The notes: a model not told the origin generated them from the letters alone. Shown: positions 18,152 through 28,960, numbered from the stretch's first letter. The stretch: DNA of 64,000 nt from Prochlorococcus sp. AG-402-I21 (GCA_003216955.1 QCHZ01000003.1:124001-188000), one strand, 5' to 3'. Translations and numbers: made by a program.

Positions 18152-19525
18152 ATGGTTCTTAAAGCTAAACAAATACAAGAACTTTATATAGCCTATTTTG
18201 CTAGACCTGCTGATCCATCTGGGATAAATTATTGGCTAAAAAACTTACCAAAAGATATTCATTTGAAACATGTTTCAGAACTATTTTCCTGTCAAGATGA
18301 ATATAAAAAATTAATCAACTCTAAGCTATTAATTGATTTTCAAATTAATCAATTTTATATAAATTTGTTTGATAGAAAGGCTAATTTTGATAGCATCAAT
18401 TATTGGTTGTCGTTATTGAATGGGGGTACGCATCAAATAAGTGATATTGTATGTGATTTGATTGATTCTGCTCATCATTCAACCGAAAAAAATTGTCAAC
18501 AAACTATTCAAGATTTAACAACTTTAGAAAATAAAGTTCATGCCGCTGAATTATTTACTGAAGAAATTAATTCCAGTATTAGTTGGATCAATTTATATAA
18601 ACCAGAATCTCTCGACCCATGGATTAGAGGTTTACCCTTGCAAGCTGGAGTAGATTTTTTAGCTCAGTTTAATCATACTAGGAAAGCATCAAAGAAAGAT
18701 GTAATTAGTTCTTTAAACTCATTTTCGTCGAAATCGTATAAGATACTTAAAGAACCAATATTAAAATTAGAGAATGTATCTTTAAATATACCAATATATG
18801 GAACGGATAAAAGACAATTTACAAAGATATTAATAAGCAAAACAATTAATTCTATTATTGGTGGGAAACTAAATAAAAAAGATAATCAAACGGTTATTGA
18901 CGCTTTGAAAAATATTAATCTAACGATTATGAACGGAGAAAGAGTTGCATTAATTGGTCATAATGGCTCGGGTAAAAGTAGCTTTCTTAGACTTATTTCT
19001 GGTATATATTCTCCCACTTTTGGGAAGTTAATAAAGAAAGTTGATGTATATCCGATGCTTCAAAAGACTTTCCTAACTAGTACAGAATTAAGTGGTTTAA
19101 ATGCATCAAAAGCCTATTATTTGATGTTAAATAATAGTTTAAAAGGTTTTGAAGATTTTCTCAATGATATTGTTTCATTCTCTGGTCTGGAGTCTTTTAT
19201 TGATTTACCAATAAAAACATATAGTGAGGGAATGTGCGCACGTTTAATCTTCTCTATGTTAACTTCTTCCCCTCAGGAATGTCTTGCTATTGACGAAGGT
19301 TTTGGTACTGGTGACGCTGATTTTTTTGAAAGAGCTCAAAAAAGATTACAGTCTTTTATGGATTCTGCAACTACTTTGATTTTAGCTAGTCATTCAGAAA
19401 CTCTTCTAAAACAATTCTGTAATAGAGGCCTTGTTTTTAATCAAGGTTTGATTATATATGATGGCCCGCTTGATGCTGCATTAAACTATTATCATTCAAA
19501 TGATTATTATAAATATAATGATTAA
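18152..19525 (+). CDS. DUF4214-fused ABC transporter ATPase for polysaccharide export (Wzt/KpsT type)
   Basis: The protein has 457 residues. Residues about 8-110 hold two DUF4214-like units ('LYIAYFARPADPSGINYWL', 'FYINLFDRKANFDSINYWL'). A linker leads to an ABC ATPase from about 200. It shows Walker A GHNGSGKSS (about 269), the relaxed signature 'YSEGMCARLIFS' typical of Wzt/KpsT/TagH (about 356) and Walker B 'CLAIDEGFGTGD' (about 378). The partner permease overlaps its stop codon. It should power export of a lipid-linked or capsular polysaccharide. The N-terminal DUF4214 is unusual; in known Wzt proteins a substrate-binding domain sits at the C-terminus. It starts 22 nt after secA. Confidence 0.85.
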   Translation: MVLKAKQIQELYIAYFARPADPSGINYWLKNLPKDIHLKHVSELFSCQDEYKKLINSKLLIDFQINQFYINLFDRKANFDSINYWLSLLNGGTHQISDIVCDLIDSAHHSTEKNCQQTIQDLTTLENKVHAAELFTEEINSSISWINLYKPESLDPWIRGLPLQAGVDFLAQFNHTRKASKKDVISSLNSFSSKSYKILKEPILKLENVSLNIPIYGTDKRQFTKILISKTINSIIGGKLNKKDNQTVIDALKNINLTIMNGERVALIGHNGSGKSSFLRLISGIYSPTFGKLIKKVDVYPMLQKTFLTSTELSGLNASKAYYLMLNNSLKGFEDFLNDIVSFSGLESFIDLPIKTYSEGMCARLIFSMLTSSPQECLAIDEGFGTGDADFFERAQKRLQSFMDSATTLILASHSETLLKQFCNRGLVFNQGLIIYDGPLDAALNYYHSNDYYKYND

Positions 19526-20294
19526 AAATATAAATCTTGCTTGGAATACGAGGCACTTCTGGTGGTTTAAGGCAACCTCAAGAACAAAAGCAAGATTTGC
19601 TCGAACTACTTTGGGAAGTTTCTGGTTAGGGTTTTCTAATTTATTATCTATAGCAACCTTAGGAATTGTCTATGGAACAGTTTTTTCTGTTGCCGACTTT
19701 AAAGATTATTTCATTTATTTAGGCGTTGGTTTGGTTATTTGGAACACTATAAGTGCATCAATATCTTCAGCTCCCGATCTTTTTTCTATTAATTCAGAAA
19801 ATATTAAAAATATGAATATTAGACCTATAGTTTATACTTTAGAAGAATGGTCTTTTCAAATTCAAACCTTTTTTCAATCTTTTTTACTGGTTTTCATAGT
19901 TCTTATTTTTTTTAAACAACAGTTGGTTTATAATTTAGTATTATACTCATTCTTTCCTTTTTTAAATTTTTTGCTTTTTTTATATTGGGTCCCTTTAATT
20001 ATTTGTTTAGTTAGTGTTCGTTATACAGATTTCTCACAATTTGTTCCTATTATCTTGCAATTAATATTTCTTACTTCTCCAATTCTATATAGGAAAGAAA
20101 ATTTAGGAGGATTGAGTTGGATAACTGATTATAATTTAATTTATAAAATTCTTGACCCCTTAAGGATAAGTATTATTGAGGGACAATTTAATTTTAAGTT
20201 TGGAATAATTACTTTTTTAATTAATATACTAGGAATATATCTTTCTCTTTTTGTATTGAAAAAACAATCAAATAAACTTCCATTCTTAGTTTGA
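19518..20294 (+). CDS. ABC-2 type polysaccharide export permease (Wzm/KpsM type)
   Basis: The protein has about 258 residues with six predicted membrane helices and an N-terminal amphipathic stretch 'WFKATSRTKARFARTTLGSFW', as in Wzm/KpsM/TagG permeases. It overlaps the ATPase gene by 8 nt (ATG inside AATGATTAA), which implies translational coupling. An ATG at 19500 would add six residues (MIIINI). The gene is markedly AT-rich and Phe/Ile/Leu-rich. It ends 15 nt before the convergent cysE. Confidence 0.85.
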   Translation: MIKNINLAWNTRHFWWFKATSRTKARFARTTLGSFWLGFSNLLSIATLGIVYGTVFSVADFKDYFIYLGVGLVIWNTISASISSAPDLFSINSENIKNMNIRPIVYTLEEWSFQIQTFFQSFLLVFIVLIFFKQQLVYNLVLYSFFPFLNFLLFLYWVPLIICLVSVRYTDFSQFVPIILQLIFLTSPILYRKENLGGLSWITDYNLIYKILDPLRISIIEGQFNFKFGIITFLINILGIYLSLFVLKKQSNKLPFLV

Positions 20295-20309
20295 AATAGT
20301 TTTTATGGC

Positions 20310-21056
20310 TTAGGAATCTTTTTCTTCTTCACCAATAAATTCAATAATTTCTCGATCTCTAAGACTTTGTGAAGTTCCAATATTCTTATTGTCTTTTATA
20401 TTTTGTTTCATTGAATAGTCCTCAAATTCTTGAATGGAACGTATCTGATTTTCCAGCTGGTCGATTCTCTCCATTAAATTTTTTATTACATTTGCTTCCG
20501 CATCGGGTAAAGCTGAATGTGCAAGTGGATTAATTTTGACTCCACTTTGATGAACAACTCTTCCAGGTATACCTACAACAGTACTGTTTGAATCAACATT
20601 CTTCACGACAACTGACCCTGCACCAATTCTTGTATTACTGCCTATGCAAATTGCTCCAAGAATCTTTGCACCAGCTCCAATAACTACATTCTCTTCCAGG
20701 GTGGGATGCCTTTTCCCATTTTCTTTACCAGTTCCACCTAATGTAACTCCCTGGTATAAAAGGCAACGATTGCCAATCTCACTTGTTTCGCCAATAACTA
20801 CTCCCATCCCATGATCTATGAAAACTCCTTGACCAATTTTCGCTCCAGGGTGAATTTCCACACCGGTAAGGAATCTTGTCAACTGACTCAGCAATCTAGG
20901 GAATAGTGGAATTTTATATTTCCAAAGCTTATGACTAATCCTATGGATTGTTAACGCTTGAAAACCGGGATAACAAAAAATGATTTCAAAGACTCCTCTT
21001 GCGGCAGGATCTCGTTCTCTAATAATTGAAAAATCTGATCTTAGTGATCGAAACAT
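20310..21056 (-). CDS. cysE: Serine O-acetyltransferase
   Basis: The protein has 248 residues. It acetylates L-serine with acetyl-CoA, the first step of cysteine synthesis. A short helical N-terminal region (about 1-60) precedes a left-handed beta-helix of hexapeptide repeats with 'IHPGAKIGQGVFIDHG', 'GVTLGGTG' and 'RHPTLEENVVIGAGAKILG'. This matches short cyanobacterial CysE. The C-terminal 50 residues are charged and predicted helical or disordered. The preceding GntR gene is 10 nt upstream on the same strand, so they may be co-transcribed. Confidence 0.95.
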   Translation of the reverse strand: MFRSLRSDFSIIRERDPAARGVFEIIFCYPGFQALTIHRISHKLWKYKIPLFPRLLSQLTRFLTGVEIHPGAKIGQGVFIDHGMGVVIGETSEIGNRCLLYQGVTLGGTGKENGKRHPTLEENVVIGAGAKILGAICIGSNTRIGAGSVVVKNVDSNSTVVGIPGRVVHQSGVKINPLAHSALPDAEANVIKNLMERIDQLENQIRSIQEFEDYSMKQNIKDNKNIGTSQSLRDREIIEFIGEEEKDS

Positions 21057-21066
21057 TTATTAAATC

Positions 21067-22065
21067 TCAATTAGTTGATTCAATCAATCCAATCTCTTTA
21101 CGAAGCTCTTCGATTGTGGAATCACTGAGATATTTTTTTGCACAGTGTACTTGAGGCATTCGCATTAATTGAGATCGATTTTGTCTAATTGTATGCTCAA
21201 CTAGCGGTAAACTTGGGCTATCACAAATAACATGACTAGCAGCTCTCAGAAGTGCAATTAGTCGACTTCCTACATCTGGATTAGCAGTCATAAGTAGAAT
21301 TTCATTTCCTCGCATGCTGTGCAAAATTACTTCTGCAGCTCTAAGTATTCCTGGACTGATACTCACAATTCCTACACAACTTCCTGTGCGTAGTTTTTTT
21401 AATATTGTGAGCTCTTTTTGGAAATCACTGAGATCTACAGCAATAGCTCTGACTTGATGACGTTTGGCAAGGTCCTCTAAAGGTTGTAAAAAATATCGAC
21501 TAGTAATAACGGTCCCTTGACTGGAGCTTTCCAGGACACTTTCAAGCTCTTCCATAGGTACCACTTCTACAGGAACATCAATATTTGGTGCTAATTCCTC
21601 AGCTATTAATAATGATGCACCTATGTCCTCTCTTGGTGTGCTCACTAGAAGGCGAGCCCCACAACGTAATCTCCAATCGATTTCACGAGTAAAGAGTTCA
21701 CGAGTTTGTTGCAATGTACAACCTGCATTTAGTAAATCATCAACGCTTTTACGTACTTCTAGGTCAAGATCCTTTACGATTTTTTTGCGTTGGGAAGAAG
21801 AAGTTGCTCTTAGATCTTTTTGTTTTTGCTGATCTCTAACGTAAATTCCTGAACCAGCGATAGCTTCTACAACACCATCTGTTTCTAATTGTCTATACAC
21901 CTTACTAATCGTATTTCTATGAAGTCCGGTTTGCATTGCTAATTGCCTTGTACTTGGCAATCTATGACCAGGTGGGTAATGTCTTGCAGCAATCGCAAAA
22001 CAAATTTGATTGTACAACTGGCTTGATGCAGGAATTTCGCTTTCTTGCTGTATATGGAATCTCAA
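21067..22065 (-). CDS. GntR-family transcriptional regulator
   Basis: The protein has 332 residues. The N-terminal winged helix-turn-helix (about 8-75) has the GntR signature 'YPPGHRLPSTRQLAMQTGLHRNTISKVYRQLETDGVV'-type spacing. The C-terminal part (about 90-330) is an effector or oligomerisation domain that does not look like a complete aminotransferase. The start is TTG, with no in-frame ATG nearby. Cyanobacteria have a GntR-type factor of similar layout (Sll1961 of Synechocystis, linked to photosystem stoichiometry); orthology is a guess. The palindromes at 22111-22144 could be its own operator. cysE follows after 10 nt. Confidence 0.8.
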   Translation of the reverse strand: MRFHIQQESEIPASSQLYNQICFAIAARHYPPGHRLPSTRQLAMQTGLHRNTISKVYRQLETDGVVEAIAGSGIYVRDQQKQKDLRATSSSQRKKIVKDLDLEVRKSVDDLLNAGCTLQQTRELFTREIDWRLRCGARLLVSTPREDIGASLLIAEELAPNIDVPVEVVPMEELESVLESSSQGTVITSRYFLQPLEDLAKRHQVRAIAVDLSDFQKELTILKKLRTGSCVGIVSISPGILRAAEVILHSMRGNEILLMTANPDVGSRLIALLRAASHVICDSPSLPLVEHTIRQNRSQLMRMPQVHCAKKYLSDSTIEELRKEIGLIESTN

Positions 22066-22110
22066 ACCTGGGGAGAACTTTTGTTGTGGCTACATTAATA
22101 AATTTAATGG

Positions 22111-22144
22111 CAAGTGACAATTACTTGTTTGTCATATAACAAGT
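22111..22144. promoter_or_regulatory. Nested palindromes upstream of the GntR gene (candidate operator)
   Basis: Between infC and the GntR gene are CAAGT-n7-ACTTG (22111-22127), TGACAA-n8-TTGTCA (22115-22134) and ACTTGT-n10-ACAAGT (22123-22144). The segment TTGTCATATAACAA fits the usual GntR half-site form (T-x-G-T...A-C-x-A). It lies 46-79 nt upstream of the GntR start codon, as expected for autoregulation. No binding data exist here. Confidence 0.45.
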
Positions 22145-22155
22145 TTTTAAAGCTT

Positions 22156-22761
22156 CTATATAGTTCTTAAAGCTTTTTTTGGATTATTGTTCTCAGTTTC
22201 TTTCTTTAAAAGTGGTGTCTTCCGAGGAGTTAAAAACATAATCATATTTCTTCCTTCTCTCTTGGGATTTTGTTGAACTTCGGCTTTCTCTTCAAGGTCT
22301 TTCGCCATTCTTTTTAATAAAGTCTCAGCGAGAGCCGTATGTTGAATTTCACGACCCCTAAAAATTACTGTGCATTTGACTTTATCTCCAGCTTTTAAAA
22401 AACGAGTTGCTTGACTAATTCGAACTTGATAATCGTGTTGGTCAATTTTGTAGCGCATTTTGACTTCTTTAACTTCAGTTTGATGTGATTTCTTTTTGGC
22501 TTCTTTTGCTTTTTTTTCTTGCTCAAATTTAAATTTTCCATAATTCATTATCCTGCAAACCGGGGGTGTAGCTTTTTCACTGACTAAAACAAGGTCGAGC
22601 TCTCTGTCTTGTGCAACTTCCAAAGCCTCTTCACGGCTTATAACGCCAAGTTGAGTGCCATCAGAATCTACAACTCGCAAATTAGGGTGACTAATTCTTT
22701 CATTAATGTTTGGAAGCTCTCTTTCGGGAGCGCGACGATCAAAACGAGGACGTGGTGGCAT
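22156..22761 (-). CDS. infC: Translation initiation factor IF-3
   Basis: The protein has 201 residues. IF-3 binds the 30S subunit, prevents 70S assembly and checks the start codon and initiator tRNA. The N-domain (about 17-85) holds '[16 protein letters not shown]' and '[23 protein letters not shown]'; the C-domain (about 95-180) includes '[22 protein letters not shown]' in pieces typical of the family. A basic N-terminal extension ([16 protein letters not shown]) and a polar tail are common in cyanobacteria. The start is ATG. miaA lies 60 nt upstream on the same strand. Confidence 0.97.
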   Translation of the reverse strand: MPPRPRFDRRAPERELPNINERISHPNLRVVDSDGTQLGVISREEALEVAQDRELDLVLVSEKATPPVCRIMNYGKFKFEQEKKAKEAKKKSHQTEVKEVKMRYKIDQHDYQVRISQATRFLKAGDKVKCTVIFRGREIQHTALAETLLKRMAKDLEEKAEVQQNPKREGRNMIMFLTPRKTPLLKKETENNNPKKALRTI

Positions 22762-22820
22762 TCAGTGACTAATTATGAAGAAAAAAATCTTTTGTACTAA
22801 TAGTAGGGTATTTGAAATGA

Positions 22821-23720
22821 TCAATTTAAAATTTCATCAATATATGATAAAACTTCTGAAAGAGGATTTTCATAATTTAACCATTTTAAATTATGTTTAT
22901 TCCTAAACCAAGTTTTTTGTCTTTTTGCAAATTGTCTAGTGCGTTGGATTGTTATTGCTAATGCCTCCTCGTAGGTGTTCTTTCCATTGATAATAGACCT
23001 TGCTTCTCCATATCCAATGGTTTTGAGCAACTTTAAATTATTTCCGTATTTAATAATCAAATTTTCAGTCTCTTCAATTAATCCATTTTTGTACATTTGC
23101 TCTGTTCTAACCTTGATTCTGCTTTGTAGATTTTCAGGGTTCAAACCGATTTCCAATATTGTCCAAGGTGGTGGGCAAAATCTTTGTTGATTAAAAATAC
23201 TTTGTCCTGTTGCATAAAAAACCTCCAGAGCTCTAATTGTTCTTGTTGAATCTTCTGGGTGTATTTTTTCTGCAGCTATTTGATCGCAACATCTCAATAA
23301 ATTATGTCTTTCGATTTTATTTATTTTCGACAGTTGCTCTCTTAAGAATTCTTGAGGCGCTACTGCAGGTGGCTTAAGACCTCTAATTAAAGCTTGAAGA
23401 TAGAGTCCACTTCCTCCAACGAGTAAAATTATTTTTTGTTGTGCTAATTCTCTTTCGATTGATGAAATTGCTAGGGATTGAAATTTATGTAGGTTGATTG
23501 GTTGAGAGGGTAAACACAAATTAATGAGCAAATGATGAACTTGTTTTTGTTGCTCTAAAGTTGGTTTTGCTGTGCCAATGTTCATATCAATATATATTTG
23601 TCTAGAATCGATATTGTGAATATTTGAGTTAATTTTTTTTGCAATATCTATGGCAAGATCTGTCTTTCCGCTTGCTGTAGGACCCATGAGCGCTATTACA
23701 AGAGGTTTATTGGGTTGCAT
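22821..23720 (-). CDS. miaA: tRNA dimethylallyltransferase
   Basis: The protein has 299 residues. It transfers a dimethylallyl group to N6 of A37 in tRNAs that read UNN codons. The P-loop '[15 protein letters not shown]' is at about 13-27. Family motifs '[17 protein letters not shown]' and '[12 protein letters not shown]' and the C-terminal '[18 protein letters not shown]' tRNA-binding segment are present. It is divergent from gyrB, with a 172-nt intergenic stretch that must carry both promoters. Confidence 0.97.
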   Translation of the reverse strand: MQPNKPLVIALMGPTASGKTDLAIDIAKKINSNIHNIDSRQIYIDMNIGTAKPTLEQQKQVHHLLINLCLPSQPINLHKFQSLAISSIERELAQQKIILLVGGSGLYLQALIRGLKPPAVAPQEFLREQLSKINKIERHNLLRCCDQIAAEKIHPEDSTRTIRALEVFYATGQSIFNQQRFCPPPWTILEIGLNPENLQSRIKVRTEQMYKNGLIEETENLIIKYGNNLKLLKTIGYGEARSIINGKNTYEEALAITIQRTRQFAKRQKTWFRNKHNLKWLNYENPLSEVLSYIDEILN

Positions 23721-23850
23721 GATTCGTATTCAGAAGTTTTATTGGCATTAATTGCATCACAATTAAGTTTTTGATTTTGTTTTGAAATTGTTTCTGAGCC
23801 TTTCTCTTGTACCAATGTTAAATTGAAGGTTCGGGAAAGGTTTTGGCTAA

Positions 23851-25859
<2,009 letters not shown>

Positions 25860-25860
<1 letters not shown>

Positions 25861-26198
25861 TGAATTTAATTAATACTTTCATACTTTGGACCTGGCTTTT
25901 AGGAAGTTCATTGGTAATGCCTACTACCTTGCCTGCTGGAGGTGCACAGAAGTCGATTATTCTACATAGCGTTAAGAATAGTGGATCTCCATTAATTGCC
26001 CTAAAAGGATTTAATTTGCTTTCTTCAGCCTATGTAGGTTCTTCTGTTTTAACTATTGTTAAGGCTGGAACTCCAGTAAATATTTTAAAGGTTTGGGATA
26101 ATGATGAGAGTGGAAAATGGTTGTTAGTGAATGTATTAAGTCAATACTCTCATCAATCATTTTATAGAAGAGGATGGGTTAATATTCATAGTTCTTAA
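25860..26198 (+). CDS. Small exported SH3-like protein
   Basis: The protein has 112 residues from the ATG overlapping the gyrB stop (TGATG). A hydrophobic N-terminus (about 1-25, ending near 'TLPAGGA') looks like a signal peptide. The rest, with 'YVGSSVLTIVKAGTPVNILKVW' split across a predicted beta barrel and ending 'RRGWVNI', resembles bacterial SH3-type domains. I do not recognise a named family. It probably travels in an operon with gyrB and the two crcB genes. Confidence 0.65.
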
Positions 26199-26202
26199 GA
26201 GC

Positions 26203-26574
26203 TTGCAAGAGATTTTATTGGTTTCATTGGGAGCACTTTTAGGTGTTAATAGTAGATATTTAATTTATAAAAAACTTGACCGGATTCACTTAAGAAAGGA
26301 AATTATAATTTTAATTATCAATATTGTGTCTTCTTTTTTTCTAGGTTTATTTCTCTCCTTAGTTCAGTATATAAATGATCAAAATATCACTCATCAATTG
26401 TTATTATTCTTTGCCACTGGCTTTTTAGGAAGTTTAAGTACTTTTTCTACGTTTATCTATGATTTATTTGATCTAATCAGACAATATAAATTTAATATTG
26501 CATTTAAATTAATCGCTTTTTCTTTGGCTTTTGGAATAGGTGCTTTTGCACTTGGTTTCTCCTTGGTAAATTAA
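26203..26574 (+). CDS. crcB: CrcB/Fluc fluoride channel subunit 1
   Basis: The protein has 123 residues and four membrane helices. Fluc proteins are dual-topology fluoride channels that expel F-. The motif 'GFLGSLSTFSTFIYD' (about 75-89) carries the conserved G-S-L-S-T-F-S-T core, and 'NIVSSFFLGLF' holds the family Asn. The start is TTG, 4 nt after the previous stop; no ATG fits. Its pair partner follows at once, so the functional channel is probably a heterodimer. Confidence 0.88.
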   Translation: MQEILLVSLGALLGVNSRYLIYKKLDRIHLRKEIIILIINIVSSFFLGLFLSLVQYINDQNITHQLLLFFATGFLGSLSTFSTFIYDLFDLIRQYKFNIAFKLIAFSLAFGIGAFALGFSLVN

Positions 26575-26577
26575 AAA

Positions 26578-26937
26578 ATGTATAAATTGTATTTAAAAAA
26601 TAATTACTTTTTTTTGATTTCACTTGGCGCTTTCCCTGCCGCATTATTTCGATGGCAAATTGATCAAATTTTTATTGTAAATATGATCGGTTGTTTTTCA
26701 ATAGGAATAATTAATGCTTTACCTCTTAATAAGAGGTACAAATTAATATTTGGCTTTGGATTTTGTGGATCCCTAACTACATTTGGTGGATGGTCGTCTC
26801 AGTTATTTCAATTCATCATACAAAATTCATATAAACAATTATTATTAAACTCAATATTATTCGTAGTAATTGGAATTTTATCTGTGGGTTTAGGTGATTT
26901 AATTGGTAAGAAAATAAGAAATTATTTAAGTAAGTAG
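26578..26937 (+). CDS. crcB: CrcB/Fluc fluoride channel subunit 2
   Basis: The protein has 119 residues and four membrane helices with 'NMIGCFSIGI' and 'GFCGSLTTFGGWSSQLFQF', the second Fluc-type signature. The first crcB stop and this ATG are separated by 3 nt. Paired crcB genes usually encode oppositely oriented subunits of a heterodimer; charge bias of loops would test this. The 3' end overlaps the convergent glutathione peroxidase gene by 12 nt. Confidence 0.88.
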   Translation: MYKLYLKNNYFFLISLGAFPAALFRWQIDQIFIVNMIGCFSIGIINALPLNKRYKLIFGFGFCGSLTTFGGWSSQLFQFIIQNSYKQLLLNSILFVVIGILSVGLGDLIGKKIRNYLSK

Positions 26938-27402
26938 ATCTTCAATTGATCTTGTAATCTCAAGGCTATTGGGTTCTATAGAACTTTTAAATCTTGCTAC
27001 AGCCTCTCCTTCTCTATTAACAAGGAATTTCTCAAAGTTCCACTCAACATCGCCAGCTGGACTCACTTTATTTAATGTTGTGAATGGTTCGGTAGTATTC
27101 CCTTTTGCATGAACTTTTTGAAAAAGTTGGAAACTTGCGCCGAACGAGACCGCACAGAATTCTTTTATTTGTTCTAGGTCTCCTGGTTCTTGGTTGCCAA
27201 AGTCATTGCAAGGAAAACCTAAAACTCTGAATCCTTTTGATTCATACTTGTCCTGAAGATTTTGAAGAGCTTCGTATTGTTTGGTAAAACCACACTTGCT
27301 GGCGACATTTACAATCAATAGAACATCACCTTTGAAATGATCAAAAGTGATTTTTTGATTGTCAAAAGAAAGAACTGTAACTTTGCTGATATTTACAGAC
27401 AT
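26926..27402 (-). CDS. Glutathione peroxidase-like thiol peroxidase
   Basis: The protein has 158 residues from the ATG at 27402 (MSVNISKVTVLSFD). A frame extension to 27486 would add a non-family N-terminus and overlap mgtE, so I reject it. The redox centre 'VNVASKCGFTKQYEALQ' contains the peroxidatic Cys. 'LGFPCNDFGNQEPG' supplies the resolving-Cys region and Gln, and 'VEWNFEKFLVNREG' supplies the Trp/Asn. Such Cys-type enzymes generally use thioredoxin or NADPH-linked reductants to reduce lipid peroxides. Confidence 0.93.
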   Translation of the reverse strand: MSVNISKVTVLSFDNQKITFDHFKGDVLLIVNVASKCGFTKQYEALQNLQDKYESKGFRVLGFPCNDFGNQEPGDLEQIKEFCAVSFGASFQLFQKVHAKGNTTEPFTTLNKVSPAGDVEWNFEKFLVNREGEAVARFKSSIEPNSLEITRSIEDLLT

Positions 27403-27464
27403 GGATATCGAAGTAACAAAATTGAGAGTTGGCCATAAAATAATAAAGGCTTGCTGCTCCAAAT

Positions 27465-28874
27465 ATGAACGAACAATTAGGGGCATCTAGTGAGTCTCAA
27501 TCTTTAGCGAATGGAAGTTTGGTCGCTGAAGCCGTTGCACAGCAATTGGAGGCAATGCTTTCGGCAGGTAATTACGACGGCGTCAAAATACTTTTAAGTC
27601 CTGTTCAGCCTGTCGATATAGCTCAGGCTATTGGTACTTTGCCAATGATTTTGCAGGCATTAGCATTCAGACTTTTAAATAAAAATGAAGCAATTGAAGT
27701 TTATGAATATTTAGATCCAGCCGTTCAGCAAAACCTGCTGGATCGCCTTAGATCGAACGAGGTACTTGACTTAGTTGAGGAGATGTCCCCTGATGATAGA
27801 GTTCGTCTTTTTGATGAGTTGCCTGCAAAAGTTGTCAGGCGTTTACTTGCTGAACTTAGCCCAGAAGAAAGAAGAGTAACTGCTCAACTTTTGGGTTATG
27901 AATCTGAAACAGCTGGTAGATTGATGACGACTGAATTTGTAGACCTCAAAGAATTTCTAAGTGTCTCTCAAGCATTAAAACTAGTAAGACAAAGAGCTAC
28001 TGTTTCAGAGACAATATATAGCCTTTATGTCACAGACAAAGAGAGGCATTTAACTGGGATTTTATCTTTGAGAGATTTAGTCGTAGCTGATCCAGAATCG
28101 CGTATAGGGGAAGTTATGACTAGAGAAGTTGTTAATGTCAGAACTGATACTGATCAGGAAGAGGTTGCAAGAGCAATCCAAAGGTATGATTTTTTAGCTT
28201 TACCTGTTGTGGATCTTGAAAAAAGACTAGTGGGAATTGTCACAGTGGATGATGTGATTGATGTTATTGAACAAGAAGCAACTAGGGATATATATGCCGC
28301 TGGCGCGGTTCAAGCTGGAGATGAGGATGATTACTTCCAGAGTAATTTATTTATTGTGGCGAGACGACGAATAGTCTGGCTTGCCGTGTTGGTGTTGGCT
28401 AATGGACTAACAACCCAAGTTATTGCTATGAATGACGAGGTTTTAAAACAAGTTGTTCTACTCGCTGCTTTTATTCCTCTATTGATTGGCGCTGGGGGCA
28501 ATGTTGGGGCTCAAAGTTCAACAGTTGTTATACGTGGTTTAAGTACTCAAAGAATTCAGAGACTAGGTTTGTTTAGGGCTATTGCAAAAGAAGCGCTAGC
28601 AGGAGCTTTGCTAGGTATTTTGATGGCTCTATTTGTTGTGCCTTTTGCTTGGTGGCAAGGACAAGGACCTTTGGTTGCAACAGCTGTAGGTATAAGTTTG
28701 ATGGCTATTACAACTCTTGCAGCGACAGCAGGGGCTGCTCTGCCTTTGTTATTTGACCGTATGGGATTAGACCCTGCATTAATGTCTGCTCCATTTATTA
28801 CTACTGCTACTGATGTGGCAGGCGTCTTGATCTACTTGAAAACAGCCTCTTGGCTTTTAGGAAGACTGGCGTAG
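27465..28874 (+). CDS. mgtE: MgtE-type magnesium transporter
   Basis: The protein has 469 residues. An N-terminal superhelical MgtE_N domain (about 30-140; 'ALAFRLLNKNEAIEVYEYLDP', 'LFDELPAKVVRRLLAELSPEER' in parts) is followed by paired CBS domains (about 150-275; 'SLYVTDKERHLTGILSLRDLV'-type). Five membrane helices (about 300-465) include the pore segment 'PLLIGAGGNVGAQSSTVVIRGL' region with GNVGAQ. The N and CBS domains gate the pore by sensing cytosolic Mg2+. The gene is divergent from gpx with a 62-nt gap. Confidence 0.96.
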   Translation: MNEQLGASSESQSLANGSLVAEAVAQQLEAMLSAGNYDGVKILLSPVQPVDIAQAIGTLPMILQALAFRLLNKNEAIEVYEYLDPAVQQNLLDRLRSNEVLDLVEEMSPDDRVRLFDELPAKVVRRLLAELSPEERRVTAQLLGYESETAGRLMTTEFVDLKEFLSVSQALKLVRQRATVSETIYSLYVTDKERHLTGILSLRDLVVADPESRIGEVMTREVVNVRTDTDQEEVARAIQRYDFLALPVVDLEKRLVGIVTVDDVIDVIEQEATRDIYAAGAVQAGDEDDYFQSNLFIVARRRIVWLAVLVLANGLTTQVIAMNDEVLKQVVLLAAFIPLLIGAGGNVGAQSSTVVIRGLSTQRIQRLGLFRAIAKEALAGALLGILMALFVVPFAWWQGQGPLVATAVGISLMAITTLAATAGAALPLLFDRMGLDPALMSAPFITTATDVAGVLIYLKTASWLLGRLA

Positions 28875-28930
28875 AAGCCGAATGAGTGTTTTTACTCAAA
28901 GTGTGGGAAGCCGTGCTCCACTTAATTGAT

Positions 28931-28960
28931 CTTTACAATTCTTAGTAGTAAGCTTTACAA
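28931..28960 (+). promoter_or_regulatory. CTTTACAA direct repeat 22 bp apart upstream of sigma gene
   Basis: The octamer CTTTACAA occurs at 28931-28938 and 28953-28960, exactly 22 bp (about two helical turns) apart, ending 14 nt before the sigma-factor ATG. TTTACA equals a half-site of the cyanobacterial HLR1 element bound by RpaB, but HLR1 half-sites are 10 bp apart, so this is only suggestive. Confidence 0.35.

Noticed and set aside
27403-27486. 28-codon extension of the glutathione peroxidase
   Set aside because: It overlaps the mgtE start region and adds residues absent from the family; ATG 27402 fits.
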